Shown here piece by piece: positions 24,397 through 35,933 of a DNA stretch of 64,000 nucleotides. A model generated the notes under the pieces. That model worked only from the letters and a program-made list of their open reading frames with translations, had not been told where the DNA came from and made no database searches. Source of the stretch: Kalaharituber pfeilii. Lineage: Eukaryota > Ascomycota > Pezizomycetes > Pezizales > Pezizaceae. Where the stretch lies: positions 992,001 through 1,056,000 of the forward strand of contig WHUZ01000001.1 of NCBI GenBank assembly GCA_015179045.1. Direction: 5' to 3'. A program made the position numbers and the translations under genes. Each line of letters opens with the position of its first letter. Position 1 is the stretch's first letter.

Positions 24397-26128
24397 GAGG
24401 TTACATTTTCATCTACTCTGGTCTTGCTATAAGGAACAAGGGATGCCCAGAGTATCCAGGGTTTAATAGCTTGCCTGACACAGTTAACAATTTCTAAAAT
24501 GTACGTCACGCATATGTAACTTGAAGATAAATGCTATCTGAGAGAGTTTTAGTGAGCGACGATGTTTGAAGTGTATTCTCGTGCGTAGATACAGTAATTT
24601 TGCAGCCGCATACCACGGCAGTTCGTTCAGATAAGCTTAAGACCGCTCATGTAAGGCTGAAAGCACTAATTTATTCTCGTGCGTAGATACAGTAATTTTG
24701 CAGCCGCATACCACGGCAGTTCGTTCAGATAAGCTTAAGACCGCTCATGTAAGGCTGAAAGCACTAATTTATTCCGCAAGTCATAATATTGCAGATCCTA
24801 GTCTCATGCCAGGTAGACATTACCCACAGAGGCTGAGTAGATTGTATGCACTGTAAACGTAATAAGCACTTTCATAGTGCCGCCCACCTGCAAGTACCAT
24901 GTTATAGAACCCATATTGATATGTGTATATGTCGGCAAGCATTTTCTCATCAAGAATATAGTGGGAGGCACGAGATTATAGGGGCTGATTTTACAGAGGA
25001 AAATATGCGCTGGTGTCTTGTCTTTGAGTAACATTACCAACTTAAACAAGAAAATAGCGAGACGGAACGAGGAGAAAAACGTTAGATTCAATGAACAATA
25101 GTGGCTGACCTATAGATACACCAAACGTGATTATTTTGTTTATTTGATAAACATTCTTGTATCATACGCTGTTGATTCTGAGTTTAGCTCACACTGTGTG
25201 ACGTACCGACGTGCAAGTGCTGCAATTAAGCCGAAATATCAAAACAGGTCTCAACTACAGATTCATTGATCATTGTTGGAACCAGAGCAATCTTGTGGAA
25301 AGGTGCTGGACAACCCCCTTCTCCCTCGAACGGGGGCCCTCAATTCTATACCTCTTGTAACCTCCATCACTGGAGACAACAGACAAACCACTTCGCGAAG
25401 CTATAGGTCAGTAAGAACAGTAGACAATTCCCCTCCTCTTATACCTCTTATACCTGCCACCCGTCTTATCGCCTCTCTTACCGCCCCTCCGAAAATAAAA
25501 GCAACAGGTACAGTAATTTTTATTATTTCGCAGCGGAAACCCTGATAGGAGTCTACGGCCGGTTAGAGACTGCTTCGAAGTTACTTAGAGTTATTTTGAC
25601 ACTTCCATGTCTGGCCGCACAATTCATAAATCCTTGAGTATGCGACGTTAACTTCGTCTCCATACGACGTTATTTAAGCGCAAAGTAGGTAGCTGCATCT
25701 ATATATTCTAACCTAATTTTTTCTTCTTTTATGGGTGAAACCGGATCTGACTGACAATCTCGGCACCCTGATTGAAGGGACATGGCAAAGGATAACTTTT
25801 AACCCAGCGAAGTAGATGAGATATGAGCTCACGAAGAGTGCTATCTCCGTTGGACTAGATAGCAACAGTATCCAGATCGTTCAATTGGCACATCTGTGTT
25901 TTTAACAATGGTATATATGTATTTTATATACAAGTAAGGCATTTTCTCATAATTATCCATGCATTCGCTAAATCAAAGATCGCATTGTCCTATGTGTCCT
26001 CCAGAAAGATGGAGAGAGTCGTGATGACGACGATGAGGATCGCCTCATTCGTGCTAGCCCAGATTGCTATTAACGCAGATATCCTCCTTCCAATCCTTCC
26101 AATTAACCTCCCTTCGCGTTACATTTCC
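24397..26128. other. Gene-free spacer with a tandem duplication
   Basis: 1.7 kb without a supported gene. Apart from the 98-bp duplication listed separately, it is AT-rich with no recognised elements. Confidence 0.5.
24574..24774. repeat. Exact 98-bp tandem duplication
   Basis: Copy 1 is 24574-24671 and copy 2 is 24672-24769, identical by direct comparison, followed by 5 bases of a third copy. The unit starts TATTCTCGTGCGTAGATACA. It lies in a gene-free region. Confidence 0.95.
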
Positions 26129-26653
26129 TTATAATTCTTTATCGGTCACTTCCTCTTGCCCCTTGCGCTCCTGCCCCTTGCGCTCCTGCCCCCACAAGTT
26201 TTGTATCACCTGCACACAGTGCTCGCACAGAGTATGCTCCCTCTTTACCCTCCCGCATCCCGGACAGTTGTTGAGGTTGGTGAGGGTAGGTAGTGCTTTG
26301 CCCGCCAATTGTCGCATGCGTCGCCTGGAGTGCGTCTGCTTTTTCTTGGGGACGGCTCGCAGAATTGACTCGAAGATGCCGGGGAGGAAGCTCGGGATAT
26401 TCAGTGTGATAGCGGGGATGGCGAGGGCCGGCAGGGACAGAGCCGAGCGGAGGGTAGAAAAGATGCCCTGTCGGGTTGGTAGCAACGCTGCTGCCATTGC
26501 TAGAATTGATGGGGTTTGTGAGCGGCAGAATGCGGGGATGGGCGGCAGGGGAGAGAGGGAGTCGGTACGTTTTGTGCTCGGTAAGGATGCGATGGGAGGG
26601 TGCCGCTCCGCAGGTGGGACACCACTGCAGTCGGGAAAGTCTTGGCGAGCCAT
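26129..26653 (-). CDS. mrpl32: Mitochondrial large-subunit ribosomal protein bL32m
   Basis: Zinc-binding ribosomal protein of the mitochondrial large subunit. The bL32 core begins at AVPKKKQTHSRRRMRQLAGKA, where family members are cleaved by the m-AAA protease to release the mature protein, and contains the zinc ligands in CPGCGRVKREHTLCEHC (two C-x2-C pairs). Upstream is a presequence-like region without acids. Two starts are possible: the ATG at 26653 (174 residues) and the ATG at 26497 (122 residues, MAAALLPTRQG); the second is closer to usual family length. The C-terminal tail has a short tandem repeat, GQERKGQERKGQE. A plus-strand frame overlapping it (26064-26912) is a shadow. Confidence 0.88.
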   Translation of the reverse strand: MARQDFPDCSGVPPAERHPPIASLPSTKRTDSLSPLPPIPAFCRSQTPSILAMAAALLPTRQGIFSTLRSALSLPALAIPAITLNIPSFLPGIFESILRAVPKKKQTHSRRRMRQLAGKALPTLTNLNNCPGCGRVKREHTLCEHCVQVIQNLWGQERKGQERKGQEEVTDKEL

Positions 26654-27531
26654 GCGCCAAGCGGCCCAAGAGTACAATTGCCAAATTCAGAAGTATAATT
26701 TTACCTATAAAACGCGCCCCACCGCGGTGCCATATTCTTGCCCAGTAGTGAAGAACTACCTACCGGGGTTTTTAACCAGACTACTGTATATATGGAATGG
26801 ACAAAGCTGGCATAAGTACGTAATGCTATGCCAGACAGCGGAAGTAGGTATCCCAGCAGCATATATGGTGTCGGCAGCAAGTTCTGCTATCCTCGTGGGC
26901 ACCAAAGGTTGAATTGAGGGTAACGGTGACACTCGCATTGATTTATTCCCCAATGTTCATAGCGAAGCAATGAAAAGTAATGACAATATATATAGGATGA
27001 ATAGATGCTTACTCTCCCACACCGAACCACTGTGTACGTCTATGCAACCCACAAGTCGAAACCCAGAATGAAGATTCCATTTGTATAAGGTTTAAAGAAA
27101 TGGAAAAACAATAAACTATCAGACAAAATTAACAATAGACAAACGAAAAAAAAAAAAAACATGGCAGTAATCAGCCTACCAAGGAGTAATTTGTGTTATC
27201 TGGAGAAACGCGCCATGGGGGGTACCATTGAAGGGGCTGTTGAAGGCGCTGTTTGAGCGGCCGCTGGAAGGGCTGTTGGAAGAGTTGTCGGAGGGGCTGT
27301 AGGGGAGGTGGAGGGGACGGGCGGTAGCAGAGGCAGCAGTACACGAGGATCCCCGTAGGGGCAGATGGATGCGTTACACATTAGTAGGTAGCGCTACTTA
27401 TAATCGCTTTGCCATAGAGTTGACCAAAATATAGGCTTAGCGACTTTTTGTGCTTCGATTTTCGGTCTGAGGTTTTGGTATAATACATAGACAATTCCCC
27501 TTCTTCCCACCGCTTTCTTCCCTCGACGGCC
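26654..27531. other. Intergenic spacer mrpl32-fah
   Basis: Includes a degenerate repeat of GGGGCTGTTGAAGG-like units at about 27228-27305. No supported gene. Confidence 0.5.
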
Positions 27532-29047
27532 CTATAGTCTTAGCTGCCTCGCCCTCATCACCCTCCCCCTACACTCCCCAAACCCCACTCTCTCCCCGTT
27601 GCTCAGCACCCCCCACCCTCTCAACACCACCTCATCTCCATCCTCCACCCATCTCCTTCTCACGCCATCTCCCACCTCTACCTCCATCTTCCCATTACCG
27701 CTCATCTCTAACAAACTCCCCTCCTCGCCTTTATTAGGTCCGCTGATGGTTCCGGAACCCAGAAGGTCCCCCGGACGGAGCTCGCACCCATTGATGGTGT
27801 GATGGGCAATCATCTGCGGGAAGGAGTAGATGAGGTGGCGAGGGGAGGTTGTAGTGAGAGCTTTGTTGGGGATAGTGCCGGCCGAGGCTGTGGAGGGGAG
27901 AAGGTGGACTTCGAGGGTAAAGTCAAAGAGGGGTTTTGAGTTTGTTTCGAGGAGGTAAGGGAGAAGTTTCTGGGCCTGTAATATTTGTTAGTAGGACTAG
28001 TCAAGTAATTCCTAATAATAAAAACATCTCTGACTTTATGATACACTCCCAATCACCCCGACAAGATTGTATGGGAACCAAGGAAAAAACCCACATTTTG
28101 CTCCTCCGGTTTCTCCACCGCCAACCCCTCCAAAGCATCCGCGGTCACCACCCACGGCGAAATACTCGTCGCAAACGACTTCCCCAAGAACGGCCCCAGC
28201 GGCACGTACTCCCATGCCTGAATATCTCTCGCGCTCCAATCATTCATTAGCACATACCCAAAAATATGTTCCGCCGCTCCGTCTACCGGGATCGGTTCCC
28301 CCCGTGCATTCCCCACCCCCACGAATGCCGCAAGCTCTAGCTCATAATCCAATTTCTCTGTGGGACCGAATCGGGGATCGCCGCCGGGCTCTTTCGGCGG
28401 GAGTTGCCCATTAGGCCGGATAACGTCCGTACCGGAGACCACTATAGTCGATGCCCGTCCGTGGTACCCGACCGGGAGATGTAAATAATTTGCCTGTAAT
28501 GCATTTGCCGGTCCACGGAACAAACACCCCACATTATACGCATGGTGCCGGCCAGCGTAGAAGTCCGTATAGTCGTTAATTTCAAATGGTACATGCATCT
28601 TCAACCTGCCATTTGAAGCCCCATTCTCCCGCTTCCACAGCACACCGTCAGGCCACCCTCGAGCTGTCTTAACCCCCACACCGCCATCGCCGCCGCCGTC
28701 GCCGACCCCACCAGCCTCCACAAACTCTCGAATTCGGCACCGGAGAGCTCGCACTGTTGGGCGCCCTAAAGCCGCAAGCGCATTGAGTGTTGGCTGAAGC
28801 AGCGGGTGCGCACGGGATTCATCTGCTGTGCTCTGAGGAAAAATATCCGCGAACACGTGGCTGCCTGCAAGAAGGTGGAGATCAACCACGTAGGATCCTA
28901 CAGCGGTGCAAATATGCCGGATCTCGCGTGAACTGCCGGAAGAGGCCGGCGTCGGCGCGGGGGGGTGAAGACCCCGAACGGGATGTTTGCCAGTGAGAAG
29001 TCTGTGTCTGCTGGCAGCGGCAGCGGAATCGACGATGCAGAGGACAT
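27532..29047 (-). pseudogene. fahA: Fumarylacetoacetase gene with an apparent frameshift in exon 1
   Basis: Last enzyme of tyrosine/phenylalanine catabolism, splitting fumarylacetoacetate to fumarate and acetoacetate. Exon 1 is 29047-28095, a 119-nt intron follows, and exon 2 is 27975-27532. Diagnostic blocks are present: DFSLANIPFGVF, DLHLLAGSHVFADIFP, NDYTDFYAGRHHAYNVG with the metal-site Asp and His, LPVGYHGRASTIV, KLDYELELAAFVG, GYVLMNDWSARDIQAWEYVPLGPFLGKSFATSISPWV over 28130-28250, and LLGSGTISGP in exon 2. The start frame (MSSASSIPLPLP through NIPFGVFTPP) and the frame carrying REIRHICTAVGSYVVDLHLL differ by one base at a run of seven C (28959-28965 on the plus strand). As written, the first frame stops soon after. 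Either the base call is short by one or the gene is broken; the rest is intact and conserved. Confidence 0.85.
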
Positions 29048-29653
29048 GACGTGACTATTTTGTAATTAACTGCTACTGTAATGTTCAGATTGACTCAATT
29101 TGTTTGTGATGCTCATGCAATCCGTTCAGGAGGCTCATGGTAGTGGATATGTATCATATTGTTCCAGCAGTCCATTATTTTGCCGCTTCTAGCCGTGTCA
29201 GAGTCGCACGTCATCTCCCGGGCAGAATTCCAGCACATGCCGACTGCCAGCTGCTGTGGCTTGGCGGGCATCCCAAATTACTCTCCATCTGTCGCTTCCT
29301 TCCGGCAGAGCGACCCTACCATATCACCACTCAAGCAGTAATTCGGTAATTTAAAGATATTCACGTCTGCTACTTAAAACATAAATTGTGTTGACTATGT
29401 ACTTAGCTAGCATGAGACTACATACTGACTAGACGTAGATGGACATGTACGTAAGTATACAAAACGCAAAAATCCGCTACTTAGAATTTAAAACAGTGGG
29501 GGGAATATCAAAGCTGTCTCCAGCGGTTAAGCAAAGCTTGCACACACTAAGCAGATGGAAAAAAACCGACAATCCCACCCTGGCTGAAAAGCAAAAAATA
29601 AACACCAAAAAAAATAAAAATAAAATAAAAGAATCCAATTCCATTTACACTCC
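29048..29653. other. Intergenic spacer fah/smc6
   Basis: About 600 bp of AT-rich DNA with an A-rich patch at 29560-29635. No gene seen. Confidence 0.55.
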
Positions 29654-32600
29654 TTATCCTCGAGCAATTTGTCTATCTAAGCTGCTTTGGTTTCGTTCGG
29701 GATCTCGCAATCTACCAAGTACATGTACATTAGCGGTTACTACAAATTAGTAGGGTAGAGGGTAACGCAGACCTTGTGATTTTAACGTCTGTAGAGCGAT
29801 TGATGCTGCTCATGTCCTGCGGTGTAATGAGGATGAATTGTCTACCAGCCGACCGCTGAGCGGCCTCAATCTGTAGCGACATTAGTACAACGACAATTAG
29901 TGGTTGTGATTCTTACCATCATCTTCACGCTAATTGTCCGATTGACAGAATCCATGAACACATCACTGCCACAACGGTGACAAATCAGTAACCATTACAC
30001 AAAATTCTGAATGGACAAGAGCAAACCTACAATTCGTCAAGACACCTTATAGGGGAACCCATTGCTTCCCACAAAGCAAGCAGCAGGCATACAGTAGAAA
30101 ATGAACGCTCGCCGCCGGATAGTGTTCTAGGGCCTCGGCCAGTATCTGACTCTTGCTGACTTGGTTGGACCTAAACAATATGTAAGTTTCCGATATAGTG
30201 TACTCATTGGCAGCATAAACAGACCTCAAGTTTTAGTTCTCGACTTTGGTGGTCAAGATAGAGCCTTCCTCTGTATCCACGTTGACTCATAAGCCACATG
30301 AACTGTCCTCTGGCCTTCACACTAATATATTTGCGGAATTTCCTCCAACGAAAGGTACGTTCTTTGTAAGTACTGTCCATGACTTTAAGCAGGTTTTCTA
30401 TCTGGAAAACATTGTCCTTGGCGTTAAGCCAGTTCTTCGTTGCCGTTTCACAGGCCCTTGTAATTTCCTCTGTAGACCCTCCTATTCTAATACTAAATGA
30501 GCCTGCTTAAGCTCCATAGAGAATTGAGGTTCCTACGTACCTTTTCTCGGAGTCCTCAAGCTCTTTCGTGAGTTTTTGCATTATTTTCCCAAATTTAGCT
30601 TCGGTAGCACCAGGCTCCAATACAATCCTTGGACAAATAAGGCTGGCCTTCCGAGTGAACTCCTATGGCTATGTAAGCAATTTCCATTGTCTCGACACTT
30701 TGGAGCGACTAACCTGTACGACGCGTTCTTGTGCTGAAAATCCGTCCCGGCATCCTTCAAGAGCCTGCTTTTCTGATTCTATCTTTTCATGCCAGTAGTT
30801 CTTATTTATTAGAGCCTGTGAACGCTTCATCTGGGTTTGGTGTAACTCTTCCTGCTGAAAATTTAGTACCATGCGCATCTAGTTCAGGAGAGGTAAACTG
30901 ACATCTAATTGCTTCCGCAGTTCCCTCATTTGATCAAGCTGCTGATTGTACTCGTTTATTGTCCTCCTCAGGTTCGTCTGTTCTTCATTCAAGAGCATCC
31001 TTCGACTAACAAGCTCAGTGGCTACTTTTTCTTCTGACTCCTTCTCCTTCAGAAGCACCTACAAATACATAAGCAGAGATTCTGGGCCTTTAGATGTCAT
31101 ACTTGCCTCTCGCTGGCTTTCATAGATACCGAGCCTACTATCAGCAACGTTCTCCTCAATTTCATCATTGTATCTCTCGATTTGATCATCAAGACGTTGC
31201 TTCTCTACCCTAAGGTTCCGCTTTTTAAGATCAAAGGACCGTAGGCTGCGGTCAATCTCGGCTACAATTTGATCCTTCTTCTCCAGCGCCTTTTTCAATT
31301 CACTCAATTCTCTTTCTTGGTTCTGTAAATCTGCCTGAATTTGCCTGTGCGTAGAGGTGAGTTTACAGACATTAAACTTAATTGGCAGCAACGCACCTCA
31401 TATGCGTGGTTAAGTCAGTCATCATTCGGGGTGGCCCGTTCCAAGGCCTTATGGGCCTGACAATGTTCGCTCCTATCCTAGGTTATGTTATTACAGGCAC
31501 CTGAGTTGTGAGCTTGAATTACCATACCTTCCGCCACCTATTCGGAGACCCCAACCCTTCCTCCCCTGATTCTTAGCAATACATACGGTTATATTTCGGG
31601 TATTCGCTTCTGTAACAGTAGCCCAAGCAGCATTGGCTTCCTCCTGATCTTCAAAAAGCAGTGTTTGCTCGATATTGTGTTGAATTACGAGATGGTTTCT
31701 TATCAAAGGGTTTGATATCTGCCAGTAGAGTTAGTCCAAAGTACCAGATATATTCAAATTCATTGTACCTCAAGGACTGTCAGAATAGTTTGATATCGAT
31801 TATCTGGTTCCCGAAGCCGAATATCGATATTTTTACAAATTGAGATAGGGAAATCACTTGTACAGTCAGTATACGTAAACAATATATGCCAAAGAAGCCT
31901 TACCAGTCGTATTGATTCATAAGTCCCCGTAGCAAGCTCTGGTCGTCATAATTCGTAACGAGAAATCCAGATATTCCCTTTCCGAAGATTGTCTCTAAGA
32001 TTGATGACCACTCTCCTTTCAGCAGTTTGATATGTTGTCCAAGGGGCCCGATTGGCTTCTCCCTCCACTTCCCTTTACGGCCCTCTTCCTCGATTCGCCG
32101 AAGCAGCTCTGGCATTTTCCGTCCATAGGCAGTCATGTACTGTTCCTGAACGTTGCGTAGTTCTTCTGCCTTGCGACGAGTATCCCTTATCTCCTGGAGC
32201 TTCTGGTCAATTTGGTCCTTAATCTTTCGTGTAGCTTCTTTTGCCGCAAGTAATCTAGCCTGTTCCTGTGGGAATTCGGATTCAAGCGCTTGCGTCTTCC
32301 GTACGATTTCATCACGTTCACGAATCGTTTCCTCTTTCTTGGCAACCAATCGTGAATTACTTCCGCCGTCAATATCTCGCAGTCTTTTGTTTTCATCTTC
32401 GATTTTTTTGTCTAACTCTGCAATCCTTTTCATCGTTGCTTGCACTTGCGCCGTTGCGCCCCTTTGGTCGTGCTACGAAACAGTTAAAAAAAAAAAAACT
32501 TGATCCTAGGAAAGCTTAGGAATAAAGTACCTGGATTTCCAGCAACTCCTTCTTGTTGCTATCAAATTTATCCTTGACCTGCTCCAGCTCATCGTGGATC

Positions 32601-34086
32601 GGACGTTCCTTCTCGACTTGAGCAGCAAGCCTGGCATCTGCTTCTGCTTTCTCGACCTGCGCTTGATTGTATATTTCGTCGGACTCAGCCAGCTTAGCTT
32701 GTAAACGCCTAATTTTGTCCTCGCAAGCTTTGACTTGAGCCTCCTTTTCTGCTAGCAACTGTGAATGATAGTTTCGGTTACCAGAAATCCTTGAGATGAA
32801 ATACATGGCTAGTTCAAACCTTTTCCTGGCCTTGCACTTGTAGCCAAGCCATCTTCTGGCTAAGTTGGGTCAATTTTTGATGAATTTCTTTCTGCCCTTT
32901 GCATAGCTGAAGCTTGTACTTAGCTTCTTCCCATTGCTTCTTGATCGCATCTAAATGTGATCTTTTCGTCTCAAGTGTAGCCTCCGCATTGGCGATCGAA
33001 TCAATTAGGAGTCTATAATCCTGATGAAGCTGCTCTAGCTGCACACCCTTAACAAAGAATTTATATTTTTCCTTCTCCGAGGAGTTGTTAATGAACTGGC
33101 GAGCGGCATCTTGCGTGAGAACATTCATGGGATTATCGACCTGTAAGCCCATGTAATCACAGATTTCGTCTAGCTCCTCCCTCTTGTTTGAAATGAGGCG
33201 GCCAGCTTTCGATTTGAGCTTGTAGGAGCTATTACCCTCCCTTGTGAAACTTCTTTCCACAATAATGATGTCTCCGTAAACATCCGGCCTGTATCCGTCA
33301 CCACCATTCTTGAGTTTCACTGTGATACGGGCTTGACTAATCTTGAATCAGCAAATTGAGTATGTATCTGAGATTAGAATAATACTTTTGGCCTTCCTTG
33401 ATAAAGGACTTCAAACTTGAACCACGATTTGTAGATGTTGCCTTGCCGCCAAGACATAGGGTAAGTCCTGTGAGAATAGCACTCTTACCACTACCATTGT
33501 GACCAATGACGAAATTGATAAGAGGCCCAAGCTTGACCTCTAGATGAGAGTGACACTATTTCCTTTAGCATTGCAATCAAGTATAGGGGCACTCGGTTTG
33601 TCAATACCATAAAGTTCTCTAGTTCAATGGAGGTGACAATACCAAAATCGGCAGGGCTCTGAATAAACAGCACAGTTAGTTTACTATGGGGATCTAGTGC
33701 TATGATCAACCTACATTTCTGGTATTTTTCGATTTTCTCTCGATTGCTCTTGCCACTCGTTGAGTAGATGCCTCAATGGCTTCCTCGTCTTCCTCGTTAT
33801 CGTCATCACTTTCTTCCTCCGATTCACGATCCCCTTCCCCGTCATCACTTTTGCTGTTTCCCGGGGTCCTCAGCTCTTGAAGGCTTCGCTCTTCATCATC
33901 CGCTTCACTTTGATCACTAATTGTTCTCTGACGCTTGGTTCCCTGTCCACAATATACCTAATGATCAGCTGTGCGATGCGCCAAACAATCAGTAGCCTAT
34001 CTCACATTGCGAGAGGAGGTCGCTGGCAGTTTGTCTTCTTGCTCTGAGTCGTCAGAAATCTGCCGCGGACGCTTTGGAGGGGGCAT
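29654..34086 (-). CDS. smc6: Structural maintenance of chromosomes protein 6 (Smc6)
   Basis: ATPase of the Smc5/6 complex, which acts in DNA repair and resolution of recombination intermediates. It is intron-rich; the first exons are 34086-34006, 33942-33715, 33658-33608, 33555-33386 and 33336 onward. The N-terminus is basic then acidic ([13 protein letters not shown] and an Asp/Glu run). The head begins [17 protein letters not shown], joins [10 protein letters not shown] across a 52-nt intron and carries Walker A GHNGSGKS. The Smc6-type segments [31 protein letters not shown] and [14 protein letters not shown] follow. Long coiled coils run through 32500-32800 and 30700-31400, with the hinge around 31500-32450. 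The last exon (29711-29654) encodes [18 protein letters not shown] after VKIT-R, a typical Smc6 end. Internal boundaries between 29800 and 32500 were not all resolved. Confidence 0.93.
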
Positions 34087-34481
34087 GGTGAGGCTGGTGA
34101 ATGTTTGGAGGGGCTTCCTTCAGATACAAACATGCTCAAAGGTGCGGGAGACGCGACAACCACAAAACCGGGACTCTTGGCATCAATAATTAATGGCATT
34201 GCTGCCCTAGCGCGATTAACCCTGCCACGTCGCTACAGAGAGTACCTATGTACCTTGCGAACATTGCGTTGTAGAGGTTTATCTTAGTTTTTCTCGCTAA
34301 ACTCACGTAAACATGTTGGTGCATCAATACAGTTGATGTTTGCATAATGCTGAAGTAAAAGAAATGATTGTGACAGAACTTGCCCTCTTCGAGCATCATA
34401 CTAACAGCTTCTCGTTCCGGTGGTTACATCCAAGGTAAAGAAAATGTATAATGTATGTATATGGCAAATGCTTCAGCATTA
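34087..34481. other. Spacer between smc6 and uch2
   Basis: About 400 bp; contains the smc6 5' region and the uch2 3' region. Nothing else seen. Confidence 0.6.
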
Positions 34482-35933
34482 CTATAGATGCCGCTGAATA
34501 GCCTGTTTGTCGGCGAGAAATGAAATCATCTTTCTAATAAAGTGACTATAATCATGCTGCTTGCGAGTGGCATAGAGTGTATATCCAGCCAGTTTCTCCT
34601 CCTCCTCCCTTATTTTGAACTCTATTGTACCCCGCTCTTGGATGAGAAGTGCGCGCTGCTCTATCAACTTCTCAACATTTGACTCCTTTTCAATATCTGC
34701 TAATGCAGCAGCGTCAGGCTTCGTAGTATTTGGTGGTATTTCAACATCAGCTTCAGCTCCAGGAACAGTATCTCGCCAGCACTTGTCCAATGAGTCCAGG
34801 TGTTTCTCCAAGGAGCTCAATAGTGCAGTGTTGGTCGCCAGACTACTCTGAAGGATAGTCAAGGGTTTCTTTACTATAGCTAACAATGTGAAACGAATTT
34901 CGTCCTGCTCATACCGTAGGATTCTTTCATGAATTTTGGGAGTGGCTAACGAGAGCCAAGTATCAGCAGTGCAGCTCCCTATTTATAGCTAATTAGCATT
35001 ACTCTCAGCGGAGACTGAATTCAAGGTAGATCCTACCCAGTTTTACAGGCTGCCGTTTCAATCCGTCAAGTTCCCATAGTGACCCATCAATAGGCACATA
35101 GGCAATAAAGTGGAATGCTTCCTCTTCTTCCGTATCTTCTGTGCTTCTTTTCTTTTTCGAGGCTTCTATCAAGCCAACGTCTGCATCCATCATCTCTGCC
35201 TTCCTGTGTGCGTTCGTCAGACAGCTGAGTTCAAATTGATGAGTTGGGTGCTACCTTGCAAAGGCGTTATGGTATTGACGAAGATACTCAAAGTTGGCTA
35301 ATGCTAGGCCCCGTAATGGTGGAGATAGGTCACGTGAAAATTCCTTGAAACTTTTCAGGTGCTCCCCAATATCGACATCTGGACAATTCATGACAATGTT
35401 CAACATTGCAAGACTTGCGCAGAGGTTATCGGTGACCTGGGCAGAATGCAGTGTTAACAGAGGAAGGATGAAGTGTAGTCAAGAAATTGGTACACGGACT
35501 TGATTCGCAAACCATACACCCTCAGGGCAGGCAAATTCTGGTTCATCCACATCGACCTCAGACTTCCATCGAAATAAGAATATCAACCCGTAGACGGGTC
35601 TTTAGAATATCAGCATGATATGATTCTTCATGGCAATTGGGTTGCAATTGATCTCGGTAACGATCATACTTAATTGCATTTAGAGAGTCTTCGTCCAAGC
35701 TGTAAATTTCCTCCACTTGGGCGTCCTTAACGCCGATGTTCTTGAGCAGTTCATTGAATACAGCCTAGTGGGTTCATAAGCATCGCCTGTCAGTAACTAT
35801 CCGCCAAGGGTATCTCTGAATGAACCATAGTAAACGGGCCGAGCAAAATACCTACAGGTTCCGACTCTATTGTCGACCACCCTGGCCATATTCGCTTCTC
35901 TTCAGCCACTTGAGCAATGATGTCTGCGGACAT
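34482..35933 (-). CDS. uch2: Ubiquitin C-terminal hydrolase, UCH37/UCHL5 type
   Basis: Cysteine protease of peptidase family C12 that trims ubiquitin chains, usually bound to the proteasome through Rpn13. Exon 1 (35933-35856) encodes MSADIIAQVAEEKRIWPGWSTIESEP, read here in two parts. Following exons give FNELLKNIGVKDAQVEEIYSLD and GLIFLFRW, then EFACPEGVWFANQ with the oxyanion-hole Gln. The next exon carries VTDNLCASLAMLNIVMNCP with the catalytic Cys, then FHFIAYVPIDGSLWELDGLK with the catalytic His and Asp. The C-terminal ULD helix region ends KQHDYSHFIRKMISFLADKQ, the UCH37-specific tail that distinguishes it from short UCH enzymes. At least five introns. Confidence 0.92.

Noticed and set aside
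26064..26912. 282-residue plus-strand frame
   Set aside because: It lies opposite bL32m, whose zinc-finger core is conserved; the plus-strand protein shows no domain.
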